Shown here one piece after another: positions 1 through 8,702 of a stretch of DNA of 64,000 nt. Position 1 is the first letter of the stretch. Every line of letters begins with the position of its first letter. A program made the translations under genes and the position numbers. The notes below the pieces were generated by a model. The model was given only the letters and a program-made list of their open reading frames with translations, made no database searches and was not told where the DNA came from. The stretch is from Rhodothermus bifroesti (GTDB lineage Bacteria > Bacteroidota > Rhodothermia > Rhodothermales > Rhodothermaceae). The DNA lies in assembly GCF_017908595.1 (NCBI RefSeq), contig NZ_JAGKTL010000001.1, positions 596,001 through 660,000 of the forward strand, read 5' to 3'.

Positions 1-219
1 CGAACATTTGTCGTGAGCGGGCGCGTAGAAATCGAAGAACTGCGCGAAGCAGGCATTACGCTTCCCGAAGGCAACTACGATACAGTAGCCGGTTACCTAT
101 TGGAACACCTGGCTACAATCCCAGCACCTCAGGAAGAATACGAGCTCGACGGATACCGCTTTACCATCCTTAAGGCAACTCCAAACCGCATCGAACTGGT
201 GCGTATTACCCGTCTTTAA
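1..219 (+). CDS. CorC/HlyC-family protein, C-terminal end (5' truncated)
   Basis: The reading frame is open from the first base of the window and stops at 217-219, so only the last 72 or so residues are present. The visible part has the look of the small CorC/HlyC (transporter-associated) domain that ends CBS-domain membrane proteins of the TlyC/CorC/GldE group: a beta-strand with GRVEIEEL, the LPEGNYDTVAGYLLEHL helix region, and a final strand pair ending in RIELVRITRL. In that family the domain follows a DUF21 membrane region and two CBS domains, which would lie outside the window. It converges on the prpC end, 8 bases away. The family assignment is fairly safe; the substrate cannot be told. 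Confidence 0.7.
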   Translation, partial: RTFVVSGRVEIEELREAGITLPEGNYDTVAGYLLEHLATIPAPQEEYELDGYRFTILKATPNRIELVRITRL

Positions 220-227
220 AAGTAGCC

Positions 228-1361
228 TTATCTCCGTGCTTCAAGGGGGAGTACCGAACGCTCAGCTGGACCCACGTAACGGCTGAGCGGCCGAATAATT
301 CGGTTATGGGCAAGTTGTTCAATAACATGCGCCGACCAACCTGCAACGCGGCTCATCACGAAAATCGGCGTGTAGGTTTCGATGTCAAAACCCATCATGT
401 AGTAAGCTGGACCGGTCGGATAGTCCAGGTTGGGATAAATGCCTTTTTGTTGCACGACGACTTCCTGAAGGGCATCGTAAATCGCCATAAGCTCTCGATG
501 GCCTAAGCGTTCGGCTAACTGGCGCGTGTAGCGCTCCATAATAGGCACACGGGAGTCGCCATAGCGATAGACGCGGTGTCCAAAACCCATGATTTTCTCC
601 TTGCGGGCTAGGGCATCCTCTGCCCATCGCCGGGCCTCTTCAGCCGAGCGAAACCGCTGCAGCATGCGCATTACCGCTTCGTTTGCACCCCCGTGCAGCG
701 GCCCTTTAAGCGCACCAATAGCACCCGTGATGGCGCTGTAGTAGTCCGAAAGCGTTGAAACAATCACCCGGGCTGCAAATGTGGAAGCATTGAAGCTGTG
801 CTCGGCATAGAGAATGAGCGATACGTCAAAAGCTTTGATGACTTCGGCACTGGGTACTTCGCCAAAGTACATGTGAAAAAAGTTTTCGGCAAAGGTCAGG
901 TCTTCGCGGGGTGGGATAATGTTGAGTCCTTGCCGTCGTCGTCGATCGGCGGCTACAATCGTGGGCAGCTTGGCCAGGAGCCCGATGCTTTTGCGCCGAA
1001 TAGCTTCCAGGTCGGTACTAGAAGCATCGGGATCATTCGCTCCAATTAGGCTAACAGCCGTGCGCAACACGTCCATTGGGGCTGCATCGGACCGAATTAA
1101 CGCAAGCAGATGCCTTACCGAGGCATCGAGATTGCGCTGGCGTCGCTCTTCCTGCGCGAAAGCTTCAAGCTGCGCTTGGGTAGGCAGCTCGCCGTAGAGT
1201 AGGAGGTAGGCCACTTCTTCAAAGCGACACTGCTCGGCCAACGCATGGACTGGGTAGCCTCGATAGTAAAGCGCACGCTTTTCGGGAATAACGTTCGAAA
1301 TGGCCGACTCATCGGCTATGACGCCTTCCAGTCCTTTTCTAACTTCGGGGGTTTCAGCCAT
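228..1361 (-). CDS. prpC: 2-methylcitrate synthase (citrate synthase family)
   Basis: 377-residue citrate synthase-fold enzyme, predicted to condense propionyl-CoA with oxaloacetate in the cytoplasmic 2-methylcitrate cycle. The catalytic set is visible: His223 in PLHGGANE, His262 in GFGHRVYR and Asp313 in NLDYPTG, plus the AEHSFNAST stretch near residue 187. Length matches the short (type II) bacterial group. Sequence alone does not separate citrate from 2-methylcitrate synthase; the call rests on prpB lying directly upstream with a 3-base gap, so the two are almost certainly cotranscribed. No prpD or acnD follows, because the next gene is convergent. If the genome has no other citrate synthase, it might serve both roles. 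Confidence 0.8.
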   Translation of the reverse strand: MAETPEVRKGLEGVIADESAISNVIPEKRALYYRGYPVHALAEQCRFEEVAYLLLYGELPTQAQLEAFAQEERRQRNLDASVRHLLALIRSDAAPMDVLRTAVSLIGANDPDASSTDLEAIRRKSIGLLAKLPTIVAADRRRRQGLNIIPPREDLTFAENFFHMYFGEVPSAEVIKAFDVSLILYAEHSFNASTFAARVIVSTLSDYYSAITGAIGALKGPLHGGANEAVMRMLQRFRSAEEARRWAEDALARKEKIMGFGHRVYRYGDSRVPIMERYTRQLAERLGHRELMAIYDALQEVVVQQKGIYPNLDYPTGPAYYMMGFDIETYTPIFVMSRVAGWSAHVIEQLAHNRIIRPLSRYVGPAERSVLPLEARR

Positions 1362-1364
1362 GGC

Positions 1365-2282
1365 TTAGCCGTTTTCAGATTCGGTTTCGATACGGAAGTT
1401 ATACAGATCTTGGTCAAAAATCGTATAGCGTTCGTATTGAAGTAGTTCATAGAGCGCTTTACGGGTCTGCATGCGGTCGAGCAGGGCTTCTTGGGATCCG
1501 GTCTGAAGGAGCTGCCGGAAGCCTTCTTCGACAGCCTTCATGGCCAGGCGTAGGCCCGTAACGGGGTAAATCACCAGGTTATAGCCTAAGGCCTCAAGGC
1601 GCTCGGCCGAAAGCAAGGGTGACTTGCCAAACTCTGTCATGTTGGCTAGCAGTGGCACACCGGGTAAAGCCGCCCGGAAGGCAGCAAACTCGGCTTCGGA
1701 TTGCAATGCCTCGGGGAAAATCATATCAGCACCCGCGGCTACGTAAGCGCGTGCCCGAGCAATAGCCGCTTCGAGGCCTTCGACTCCCCGAGCATCGGTA
1801 CGGGCAATGATCAAAAAGTTTGGATCCCTGCGGGCCTGCACCGCCGCCTGCACTTTGCGTTCCATAGCTGCGACAGGCACAAGCATCTTGTGGTCCAGAT
1901 GGCCGCAGCGTTTGGGATTCACCTGATCCTCCAGGTGGCAGCCGGCTAGGCCTAGTTCTTCGAGCTCTTGAATGGTGCGGGCTACGTTCAGCACCTCACC
2001 AAAGCCAGTGTCGATGTCTACAATGGCCGGCAGATTGGTAACACGGGCGATTTGGCGGCTGCGCCAGGCTACTTCGCTCAGTGTGGTGAGCCCAACATCG
2101 GGCAGACCCAGGTCGGCCGAAAGTACTGCCCCCGAGATGTACACGCCGTCAAAACCCAAACGCTCGATGAGCATTGCCACCAGCGGCGAAAAGGCGCCTG
2201 GAAAACGCAGTAGCCTGCCGTGCTGCAACGCTTTGCGCAGCGCTCGACGCTTTTCTTCCGGAGAGGTTGTGGCAAATAGCAT
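1365..2282 (-). CDS. prpB: 2-methylisocitrate lyase
   Basis: 305-residue member of the isocitrate lyase/PEP mutase superfamily, predicted to cleave 2-methylisocitrate to pyruvate and succinate. The active-site motif is KRCGH (residues 124-128), the methylisocitrate-lyase version of the KKCGH found in isocitrate lyases. DIDTGFG near residue 89 supplies metal-binding acids, and LEDQ near 117 is also typical. The short length fits PrpB rather than the longer isocitrate lyases. It is first in a two-gene unit with prpC. The ATG at 2282 has an AGCAGG-like sequence upstream. A candidate promoter lies at 2379-2405. Confidence 0.88.
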   Translation of the reverse strand: MLFATTSPEEKRRALRKALQHGRLLRFPGAFSPLVAMLIERLGFDGVYISGAVLSADLGLPDVGLTTLSEVAWRSRQIARVTNLPAIVDIDTGFGEVLNVARTIQELEELGLAGCHLEDQVNPKRCGHLDHKMLVPVAAMERKVQAAVQARRDPNFLIIARTDARGVEGLEAAIARARAYVAAGADMIFPEALQSEAEFAAFRAALPGVPLLANMTEFGKSPLLSAERLEALGYNLVIYPVTGLRLAMKAVEEGFRQLLQTGSQEALLDRMQTRKALYELLQYERYTIFDQDLYNFRIETESENG

Positions 2283-2378
2283 GGCCTGCTCTATGCTGTG
2301 TGCCTTTAAGCTAAACGAATCCCTGGAGAAATGCTTCCTGGAAAAACAATTTCACGTAATGCGATAACGCTGAGGTTT

Positions 2379-2405
2379 TTTATAGATTGCGCATAGGTAT
2401 GCCAA
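2379..2405 (-). promoter_or_regulatory. Candidate prpB promoter with internal dyad
   Basis: Read on the minus strand, TTGGCA (2405-2400) is followed after 15 bases by TATAAA (2384-2379), a sigma-A-like pair with a short spacer. Inside the spacer is the inverted repeat GCATA-GG-TATGC (2391-2402), placed where a repressor or activator could act. It lies about 100 bases upstream of the prpB ATG, in the gap after bioD. The short spacer makes it a tentative call. Confidence 0.4.
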
Positions 2406-2428
2406 GCCTTTTGTAAGAAGCTAAGCGG

Positions 2429-3154
2429 TCAGCTGCACATGGCCTGGGGTAGCAGTTCCTGATAGCGAGCCAGGAATGTCTTTAAGTGTAGTCCTTGGGC
2501 TACGGCAGCGGCAGCTTCTTCGGCCGACGTGATCGTTGGGCGTTGCGGTACGCAACCCAGAACAGGAGTGCGGCACATTTCTTCAATCATGGCTGGGTTG
2601 GTTTGTGCGGCTAGGTCGGGTTGTGCGGGATAGCCACAGATCACCACACCGATAACGGTGAGACCGCAGCTCCGTGCGTAGTGGATGGTCAAAAAGGTGT
2701 GGTTGAGGGTTCCCAGGCCAGGGCGTGCTACCACGAGCACGGGCAGCTTCCAACGAGCAGCCAGTCCGGCATAGTCGAGCGTGTCCGTCAGCGGTACCGA
2801 GAGGCCGCCGGCGGTTTCAACCAGCACCCAGTCGCGATCTTGAAGGCGCTCCCAGGCGGCTTCGATGCGGTCGAGCGCTACAGGCTGGCCCGCCCGGCGC
2901 GCAGCTACCAATGGCGCCAGGGGCTCTGCGTAGACGCACGGGGCCACATGCTCGGGCAGATCTTCCACGCGCGCAGCTTGGGCCAGCATCTGTGCATCTG
3001 GAGGCCAGCTTCCTCGAGGCCCATCCCAGCCGGTCTCAACCGGTTTGAGCACACCTACCCGGTAGCCTGCTTCCCAAAGCAGGCGGGCCAGTCCAGCAGC
3101 TACAACGGTTTTCCCTACACCCGTATCGGTGCCGGTAACAAGCAGTGCATTCAT
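2429..3154 (-). CDS. bioD: Dethiobiotin synthetase
   Basis: 241-residue ATP-dependent carboxylase that closes the ureido ring of dethiobiotin from 7,8-diaminopelargonate, CO2 and ATP. The P-loop GTDTGVGKT (residues 8-16) is the BioD signature, and the ETAGGLSVPL stretch near residue 113 is the conserved carbamate/diaminopelargonate region. Its ATG overlaps the bioA stop as ATGA (3154-3151), so translation is probably coupled. It is the last gene of the minus-strand operon birA-bioB-bioF-bioZ-bioA-bioD. No obvious hairpin terminator follows; the next feature is the prpB promoter region. Confidence 0.93.
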   Translation of the reverse strand: MNALLVTGTDTGVGKTVVAAGLARLLWEAGYRVGVLKPVETGWDGPRGSWPPDAQMLAQAARVEDLPEHVAPCVYAEPLAPLVAARRAGQPVALDRIEAAWERLQDRDWVLVETAGGLSVPLTDTLDYAGLAARWKLPVLVVARPGLGTLNHTFLTIHYARSCGLTVIGVVICGYPAQPDLAAQTNPAMIEEMCRTPVLGCVPQRPTITSAEEAAAAVAQGLHLKTFLARYQELLPQAMCS

Positions 3155-4539
3155 ACGTTTGGTTGCAGATTTTGCGCCAGCCTTTCCAGTTCTGGCAGTG
3201 CGTCTTCAAACGCTGCCTTGAGAATGGTGGTCATCTCTTCAAGCTCGGCCTCGGTGGCTGCCAGCGGCGGCATGAAGATGAGTACCGAACCGATCGGCCG
3301 TACGAGCATTCCCCGCCGGCGGGCATGCCGAGCCACGATAAACCCAACCTGAGCTCCATAAGGAAAGGGCGTGCGCCTAGCGCGATCGGCCACAATCTCG
3401 ATGCCTACCATGAAGCCGGCTTGCCGGAGTTCGGCCACAAAAGGGTGTTCGCTTAGGGGCGCAAGATGCGCGCGTAAGCGTTCGACCTTGGCCGGAAGGG
3501 AAGGAAGCCGTTGCAGGAGCAATTCCAAGCTTGCTAGGGCTACAGCACAGCCCAGGGGATTGCCCGTGTAAGAGTGGCCGTGGAAAAACGTCTTGCGTTC
3601 TTCCACTTCTCCCAAAAAAGCCTCAAAGACGCGCTCGGTAGTTAATGTAGCGGCCAGCGGCAGATATCCTCCCGTAAGTCCTTTTCCCAAGCAGAGCAAG
3701 TCCGGTGAAATGCCTTCTGCTTCACAAGCAAACAGTCGACCTGTGCGCCCAAAACCGGTAGCGACTTCATCGATGATCAGGAGTACCTGGTAACGATCAC
3801 ATAACGTGCGCAGCGCGCGCAGAAAGCCGGCTGGTGCAGGCAATATGCCTCCAGCGCCCTCAACAGGTTCTACAATCAGGGCTGCCAGTTCATGGTGGCG
3901 CGTACGTAGCACGTGCTCGACGGCCTCAAGACTTTCCGCCAGCCGGTCGTGTGGGTAAGGATAGGGTGCGCGGGGATGCCCGGGCAATAAGTCCAGAAAG
4001 GGCCAGTGAAACAGGGGGTCTGGTGCTACCCCAACAGCCCCGAGCGTGTCGCCATGGTAGTTGTTCGTAAAGCCTAAAATGTAGCGTTTGCTGCGCCAAC
4101 CTTGGTTGGCCCAAAACTGAATGGCCATCTTGAGCGCGATTTCGACAGCAGTTGCCCCGCTGTCGGAGTAAAACACGCGCTGCAACCCGGGCGGCGCTAC
4201 CTCAATCAGACGTTTGGCCAATGCAACAGCAGGAACGTTTGCCTGGCCGAGCATGGTCGCATGTGCTATGCGCCGAAGCTGCGCCTCTAGGGCTGCGTTC
4301 AGCTCAGGTACGTTGTGGCCGTGCACGTTGAGCCAAATAGACGAAGTGCCATCGTAGTACCAGTTGCCATGAATGTCTTCTAGCTTTACCCCCTGTCCGC
4401 GGCGGATGATGACTGGCTCGCTAGCCAGATACTGCTTCATGGGGGTAAAGGGGTGCCAGACGTACGTTTTGTCCCACGCAATGAGGGTTTCAGGGGATAG
4501 CGTATCGAGGGCATCAATCAAGTTGGGTTGTGGGTGCAT
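3151..4539 (-). CDS. bioA: Adenosylmethionine-8-amino-7-oxononanoate aminotransferase
   Basis: PLP-dependent class III aminotransferase that converts 8-amino-7-oxononanoate to 7,8-diaminopelargonate with S-adenosylmethionine as amino donor. Seen: VWHPFTPM near the N-terminus (BioA-specific substrate region), YYDGTSSIWLNVHGH, the PLP-binding DEVATGFGRTG near residue 257, and the Schiff-base lysine in CLGKGLTGGYLPL (about Lys286). The start is uncertain. An ATG at 4563 overlaps the bioZ stop (ATGGTAA) and would add 8 residues; the ATG at 4539 has GGATCG 6 to 9 bases upstream and is preferred. The product is about 462 residues. Upstream bioZ and downstream bioD are in the same operon. Confidence 0.92.
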   Translation of the reverse strand: MHPQPNLIDALDTLSPETLIAWDKTYVWHPFTPMKQYLASEPVIIRRGQGVKLEDIHGNWYYDGTSSIWLNVHGHNVPELNAALEAQLRRIAHATMLGQANVPAVALAKRLIEVAPPGLQRVFYSDSGATAVEIALKMAIQFWANQGWRSKRYILGFTNNYHGDTLGAVGVAPDPLFHWPFLDLLPGHPRAPYPYPHDRLAESLEAVEHVLRTRHHELAALIVEPVEGAGGILPAPAGFLRALRTLCDRYQVLLIIDEVATGFGRTGRLFACEAEGISPDLLCLGKGLTGGYLPLAATLTTERVFEAFLGEVEERKTFFHGHSYTGNPLGCAVALASLELLLQRLPSLPAKVERLRAHLAPLSEHPFVAELRQAGFMVGIEIVADRARRTPFPYGAQVGFIVARHARRRGMLVRPIGSVLIFMPPLAATEAELEEMTTILKAAFEDALPELERLAQNLQPNV

Positions 4540-4556
4540 AGCAAGGCGCGATCCAT

Positions 4557-5579
4557 TTACCATCGAAGTAACACAGCGGCAGCCAGGAGTCCTGCCCCTA
4601 CGGCTGTGCAAAGCAACAGGTCACCTGGTTGGAAGCGGTGGGCTTCAAGCGCCAGTACTAGCGGAATCGTGGCTGCTGAGCTGTTACCCAAACGATCGAC
4701 CAGGTTGAGTGTGCGGGCTTGAGGGAAGCCCAGCTGGCGGCGTGCTTCTTCAATCAAACGATGGTTGGCTTGATGTGGAATCCACCAGGAGACGGCATCC
4801 ATAGGCACATTGGCTTGTGCAAGCACGCGGCGCGCGGCTTCGGCCATGCCTAGGGCAGCTCGGCGAAAGAGCGCCTGTCCGTTGCGCATTTCCATCAGGT
4901 GTTCCCCCCGGGCTACGCGTTCCGGGGTAAGTGGCAGGCGACTTCCACCGGCGGGGATGTAGAGAGCATCCCAGCAGGAACCATCGGCGCCAAGCCAATA
5001 GGCAACGATGCCGCTTGGGCCTTCCGAGGGGCCAAGCACGACAGCCCCGGCGCCGTCGGCAAAGAGCGCTGAAGTTTTGGGATCATTGGGATTGATGCGG
5101 CGGCTGAGCACGTTGGCTGCCACGACGAGCGCATACGTGTGGTGCAGGCGCACGTAGCTATCAGCCAACGCTAGCGCATACAAAAAGCCACTGCAAGCAC
5201 CGGCCAGGTCGATTGCCCCGGCTCGGGAGAGTCCCAGCCGATGGGCGACGACAGGGGCCGTTGGGGGCAGCAAGTGATCGGGTGTGCTTGTAGCCAGGAG
5301 CAGCAAACCGATGGCTTCAGCGGGCAGACCCGCTTGGGCTAAGGCAGCCGCGCTGGCCCTGGTGGCCAAGTCGCTTGTCGCTTCGTCGGGTGCTGCCAGC
5401 GGGCGTTCTCGGATGCCCGTGCGCTCGAGAATCCACCCTGGAGGCAAGCCCAGTCGGCGCTCGGCCTCTGCGCTGGGTTCACGCTGCGCAGGTAGCGCAG
5501 CGCCCAGGCCCAACACGACGCTCCGTTGCACGGGAACGACGCGGCCCACGTGTTTTTCAACAAGCGGTTTAGTCGGCAT
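4557..5579 (-). CDS. bioZ: BioZ-type 3-ketoacyl-ACP synthase III (pimeloyl precursor synthesis)
   Basis: 340-residue FabH-fold ketosynthase. The Cys-His-Asn triad is complete: Cys129 in GACSGFLYAL, His269 in WIPHQANHR and Asn299 in LGNSSAATIPL. What sets it apart is position: it sits between bioF and bioA in a biotin operon. In alpha-proteobacteria the FabH-like BioZ condenses glutaryl-CoA (or -ACP) with malonyl-ACP to begin the pimeloyl chain; I infer the same role here, since no bioC, bioH, bioW or bioI is visible. The ATG at 5579 overlaps the bioF stop by 11 bases (ATGCCGACTAA), which argues for coupled translation. A housekeeping FabH is the alternative but would not explain the location. 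Confidence 0.75.
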   Translation of the reverse strand: MPTKPLVEKHVGRVVPVQRSVVLGLGAALPAQREPSAEAERRLGLPPGWILERTGIRERPLAAPDEATSDLATRASAAALAQAGLPAEAIGLLLLATSTPDHLLPPTAPVVAHRLGLSRAGAIDLAGACSGFLYALALADSYVRLHHTYALVVAANVLSRRINPNDPKTSALFADGAGAVVLGPSEGPSGIVAYWLGADGSCWDALYIPAGGSRLPLTPERVARGEHLMEMRNGQALFRRAALGMAEAARRVLAQANVPMDAVSWWIPHQANHRLIEEARRQLGFPQARTLNLVDRLGNSSAATIPLVLALEAHRFQPGDLLLCTAVGAGLLAAAVLLRW

Positions 5580-6750
5580 GATGTGCCCACACTTCAGCTC
5601 TGGGAAAAGCGGCCAGTGCAGCCTCGATATCCTCATCGGTATGCGTGGCCATAGGCGCCAGCCGGATACGGCTCGTACCGGGCGGTACCGTAGGTGGACG
5701 AATTGCTCCGACCAGCACCCCTTGGGCTTCTAGATAGGTGGCGAGCTGCATGGCCGCTTCTGGGGTTCCAACCAGCACAGCTAGCATGGGCGCTGGCGCT
5801 TCGTGCCGAACGATATAGCCTTGGGCCTCAAGGCCGGCTTTAAGTCGGGCAACAAGCCGCTGTTGCTGCCTGCGCCGACGCTCGCCTTCTTCTGTGCGGA
5901 TAATCCGAACAGCTTCCAAAGCTGCTGCAGCCAGCACGGGCGCCAGCCCGGTACTATAAATAAACGCCCGTGCGCGATGAAGGAGGTAATCGATCAGCAG
6001 CGCGGAGCCAATCGCTGCACCCCCCTGCACGCCTAAAGCCTTAGAGAGGGTGGCAATCTGCAGCGGAATACGGGAGGCGACGCCCAAATAGTGGGCCGTG
6101 CCGCGACCCTCGGGTCCAACAATGCCTGTGCCGTGTGCGTCGTCGACAACAAGCAGCGCATCGTAACGCTCGGCCAGCACGACCAGCTCGTTTAGGGGCG
6201 CTAGGGTGCCGTCCATGCTGAAGATCGCGTCTGTCACGATAAAGCGCCGCCCTCCTGGCCGGGGCCCCGGGCCTTCTAGCAGGCGTTGAAGTTGCTCCAG
6301 GTCGCGGTGACGATAGTACCGAAAGCTGGCACGGCTTAGGCGAGCGCCATCGTTTAGGCTGGCGTGGTTAAGCGCATCCGCAAAGATCTGATCGCGAGGG
6401 CCAGCTAGCGCCGAAAGTACGCCTACGTTGGTTGCATAGCCGCTTGGAAAAACCAGCGCAGCTTCGGCTTCTTTGAGGTCGGCCAGAGCCGCTTCCAGCG
6501 CTTCATGTACAGGACGGTTGCCAACCACCAGCCGCGCTGCACCGGTGCCCACCCCCCAGCGCTCCAGCGCTTCCCGAGCCGCAGTAACCAACCGGGGATC
6601 GGTACTCAAGCCAAGGTAATCGTTTGAGGCCAGATTCAACAAGCGACGGCCCTTGTAGGTCACATGTGGACCACTACAGGGCAATGGCCGGAGTTGCCGG
6701 CGCAGGCCTTTAGACGCAAGCTGCTGAAGCTGTTGGGCAAGCCACCTCAT
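5569..6750 (-). CDS. bioF: 8-amino-7-oxononanoate synthase
   Basis: PLP enzyme of the alpha-oxoamine synthase family that joins a pimeloyl thioester to L-alanine. Seen: LNLASNDYLGL (the BioF entry motif), PSGYATNVG, NHASLNDGARLS, the cofactor-contacting VVDDAHGTGIVG (about Asp204/His206) and the Schiff-base lysine in TLSKALG (about Lys237). The ATG at 6750 gives 393 residues and overlaps bioB by 41 bases. A longer version from a TTG at 6798 is less likely because alignment-like features begin after 6750. It lies directly upstream of bioZ, whose product would feed it. Confidence 0.92.
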   Translation of the reverse strand: MRWLAQQLQQLASKGLRRQLRPLPCSGPHVTYKGRRLLNLASNDYLGLSTDPRLVTAAREALERWGVGTGAARLVVGNRPVHEALEAALADLKEAEAALVFPSGYATNVGVLSALAGPRDQIFADALNHASLNDGARLSRASFRYYRHRDLEQLQRLLEGPGPRPGGRRFIVTDAIFSMDGTLAPLNELVVLAERYDALLVVDDAHGTGIVGPEGRGTAHYLGVASRIPLQIATLSKALGVQGGAAIGSALLIDYLLHRARAFIYSTGLAPVLAAAALEAVRIIRTEEGERRRRQQQRLVARLKAGLEAQGYIVRHEAPAPMLAVLVGTPEAAMQLATYLEAQGVLVGAIRPPTVPPGTSRIRLAPMATHTDEDIEAALAAFPRAEVWAHHAD

Positions 6751-7750
6751 GGGGTCGGCGGGGTTGGGGAGTTTCTGGGACAAAGCCCAAGTCCTCAATC
6801 ATCTGCCAGTCGGCTTCAGCTGCCTGTCCTTTTTCGGTCAAATAGTCCCCTAAAAACAGGCTATTGGCCACCATAAGCGCCAGTGGTTGCAGGCTGCGCA
6901 GATGCAACTCACGTCCAGCCGAAGCCCGAAGCTCAGCTTTAGGATGCACGAACCGGAACAGAGACAGGTAGCGCAAGCAGGCCCAGGGGGTAAGATGCCG
7001 CACAGTCTGCCCATCCCCTAGCGGCGTGCCTTTGATCGGAATAAGAAAATTGACGGGAATGGAGTTGGCCCCAGCCTCACGCAGCGCGTAGGCCATGTCG
7101 AGTACGTCTTCATCGGTTTCGCCCATGCCAAGAATAACGCCCGTGCAGGTCTGAAGTCCTGCTTTCAGTGCCGTCTGCACGGTTCGGACCCGGTCTTCGA
7201 AGGTGTGCGTGGTGCAGATCTGCTCATAGTGACCTGGGCTGGTATTCAGGTTGTGGTTGTAGGCGTCTACGCCGGCTTCCTTAAGCAGGCGGGCCTGCGC
7301 TTCGTCTAGGATGCCCATGCAGGCGCAGATTTCTAAGGGCAGCTCTGCCTTGATGCGGCGCGTGGCCTCTACCACCGTTTCTAGCTCCCGTCGGTGCGGA
7401 CCGCGACCTGAGGTCACGATGCAAAAGCGTTGTGCACCCGCTGCATGGGCCTTGCGAGCACGGTCAAGGATTTCGTCGACCGAGAGCATGCGGTAACGCG
7501 GGATGGGAGCTTTCGAGATGCGAGACTGTGCGCAATAGTGGCAGTCTTCTGGGCAGAGGCCACTTTGCGCATTGAGCAGCACGTTTACCTTAACCCGGTT
7601 ACCAAAAAAGTGGCGTCGCACGCGCCAGGCGGCCTCCACAAGGCGTAGGGTCTCCGCATCTGGAAGCTGAAGCAATGTGCGGGCTACGCTGCGCGCAGGC
7701 GGCCGATCTTCGAGCGCATCGGCCACAAGTCGATCCCAGTCTAAATGCAT
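6710..7750 (-). CDS. bioB: Biotin synthase (radical SAM)
   Basis: 346-residue radical-SAM enzyme that inserts sulfur into dethiobiotin. The 4Fe-4S motif CPEDCHYC (Cys66, Cys70, Cys73) and the following AQS are diagnostic; the MGETDEDVLDMA and SIPVNFLIPIKGTPL segments, and ASAGRE near the C-terminus (part of the 2Fe-2S site region), also match. The ATG at 7750 lies 4 bases after the birA stop; a longer frame exists upstream but would run inside birA. The C-terminal 20 or so residues are variable and overlap bioF. Second gene of the operon. Confidence 0.93.
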   Translation of the reverse strand: MHLDWDRLVADALEDRPPARSVARTLLQLPDAETLRLVEAAWRVRRHFFGNRVKVNVLLNAQSGLCPEDCHYCAQSRISKAPIPRYRMLSVDEILDRARKAHAAGAQRFCIVTSGRGPHRRELETVVEATRRIKAELPLEICACMGILDEAQARLLKEAGVDAYNHNLNTSPGHYEQICTTHTFEDRVRTVQTALKAGLQTCTGVILGMGETDEDVLDMAYALREAGANSIPVNFLIPIKGTPLGDGQTVRHLTPWACLRYLSLFRFVHPKAELRASAGRELHLRSLQPLALMVANSLFLGDYLTEKGQAAEADWQMIEDLGFVPETPQPRRPHEVACPTASAACV

Positions 7751-7754
7751 AGCA

Positions 7755-8702
7755 TTATCCAACAGGTGGAAAGTTTTCGGAAACAGCTTGTAGCAGGGCA
7801 ACATCGCCAGCCGAGACAGTGCGCCGCGTGCCATCCGGCAAACGAACGCGCAGAGCACCACTGGCCTCTACGTCCTCGGCAATGCCTTCGATGGGTCCAC
7901 TAGGCGTTTCAATGCGGACCCTACGCCCCAGCGTACCGCTGTGCTGACGCCAGGCGGCAAGGACAGTCTCGGCCTCAGCCAATCGGTCGTACCAGAATTC
8001 CAACCGCTCCAGCAACGTGGCCAGTAAAGTCGCGCGCCGCACCCCCGGACGGTAGGCTTCCAGGTAGGCGGCTTCTGGCGGCAGCTCAGCCCGATGCACG
8101 TTGAGCCCAATGCCAAGGAGCACGTAGCGCACTTCTTCGCCCCGTAGGTCAGCTTCTAGCAAAACGCCAGCTAGCTTGCGGCCGTTGGGAGCCAAGAGGT
8201 CGTTAGGCCATTTGAGCTGACCGACTTCGGTCGCTTCGGCCAAGGCAATCCCCGCCGTTAGCGATAGACGAAGCAGCTCGGTTAGCGGCAATCGTGGACG
8301 TAAAAGCACCGAAAAATACAGACCAGTCCCCGCAGGACTTACCCAAACGCGCCCTCTGCGGCCTCTTCCATGCGTCTGCTGCTCGGCAAGCACCACAGCA
8401 CCTTCAGGCGCGCCGGCTTCAGCCCAGGTGCGCAACGCGTCTTGCGTGCTTGTCGTGCAACCCAAGTAACGGTAGCTCTGCCCGAAACGACCCTTTAAGA
8501 GGGGTTGCAGCAGATGAGGCGCTGGCGTACCTGGCTGCAGCCGGTAGCCTTGGCCATGCACGATCTCAATCGGGTAGCCAGCTTGCTGAAGCCGATGCGC
8601 ATGCTTCCAAACGGCTACGCGACTTAACCGCAGCCGCCGCGCCAATACGGACCCGCTCGTGAACGTCTCGTCCAGCACAAAAAGCAGCGCTGTATCTTTC
8701 AT
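7755..8702 (-). CDS. birA: Bifunctional biotin-protein ligase / biotin operon repressor
   Basis: 315 residues. The N-terminal 60 or so residues form a winged helix (SGSVLARRLRLSRVAVWKHAHRL, then GYPIEIVHGQGYRL); the middle is a class II biotin ligase with GRGRRGRVW (about 112-120), LKWPNDLL and LAGVLLEADL; the C-terminal SH3-like part ends in TVSAGDVALL. The DNA-binding domain marks it as BirA-type, able to biotinylate acetyl-CoA carboxylase and to repress when biotinyl-AMP is in excess. It heads the operon, and the operator at 8701-8733 overlaps its own start codon, so autoregulation is likely. The ATG at 8702 is preferred over a TTG three codons upstream. Confidence 0.92.
   Translation of the reverse strand: MKDTALLFVLDETFTSGSVLARRLRLSRVAVWKHAHRLQQAGYPIEIVHGQGYRLQPGTPAPHLLQPLLKGRFGQSYRYLGCTTSTQDALRTWAEAGAPEGAVVLAEQQTHGRGRRGRVWVSPAGTGLYFSVLLRPRLPLTELLRLSLTAGIALAEATEVGQLKWPNDLLAPNGRKLAGVLLEADLRGEEVRYVLLGIGLNVHRAELPPEAAYLEAYRPGVRRATLLATLLERLEFWYDRLAEAETVLAAWRQHSGTLGRRVRIETPSGPIEGIAEDVEASGALRVRLPDGTRRTVSAGDVALLQAVSENFPPVG

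Noticed and set aside
2621..3352. Long open frame (243 codons) on the plus strand over bioD and bioA
   Set aside because: Antisense shadow of well-recognised genes; the translation has no protein-like motifs.
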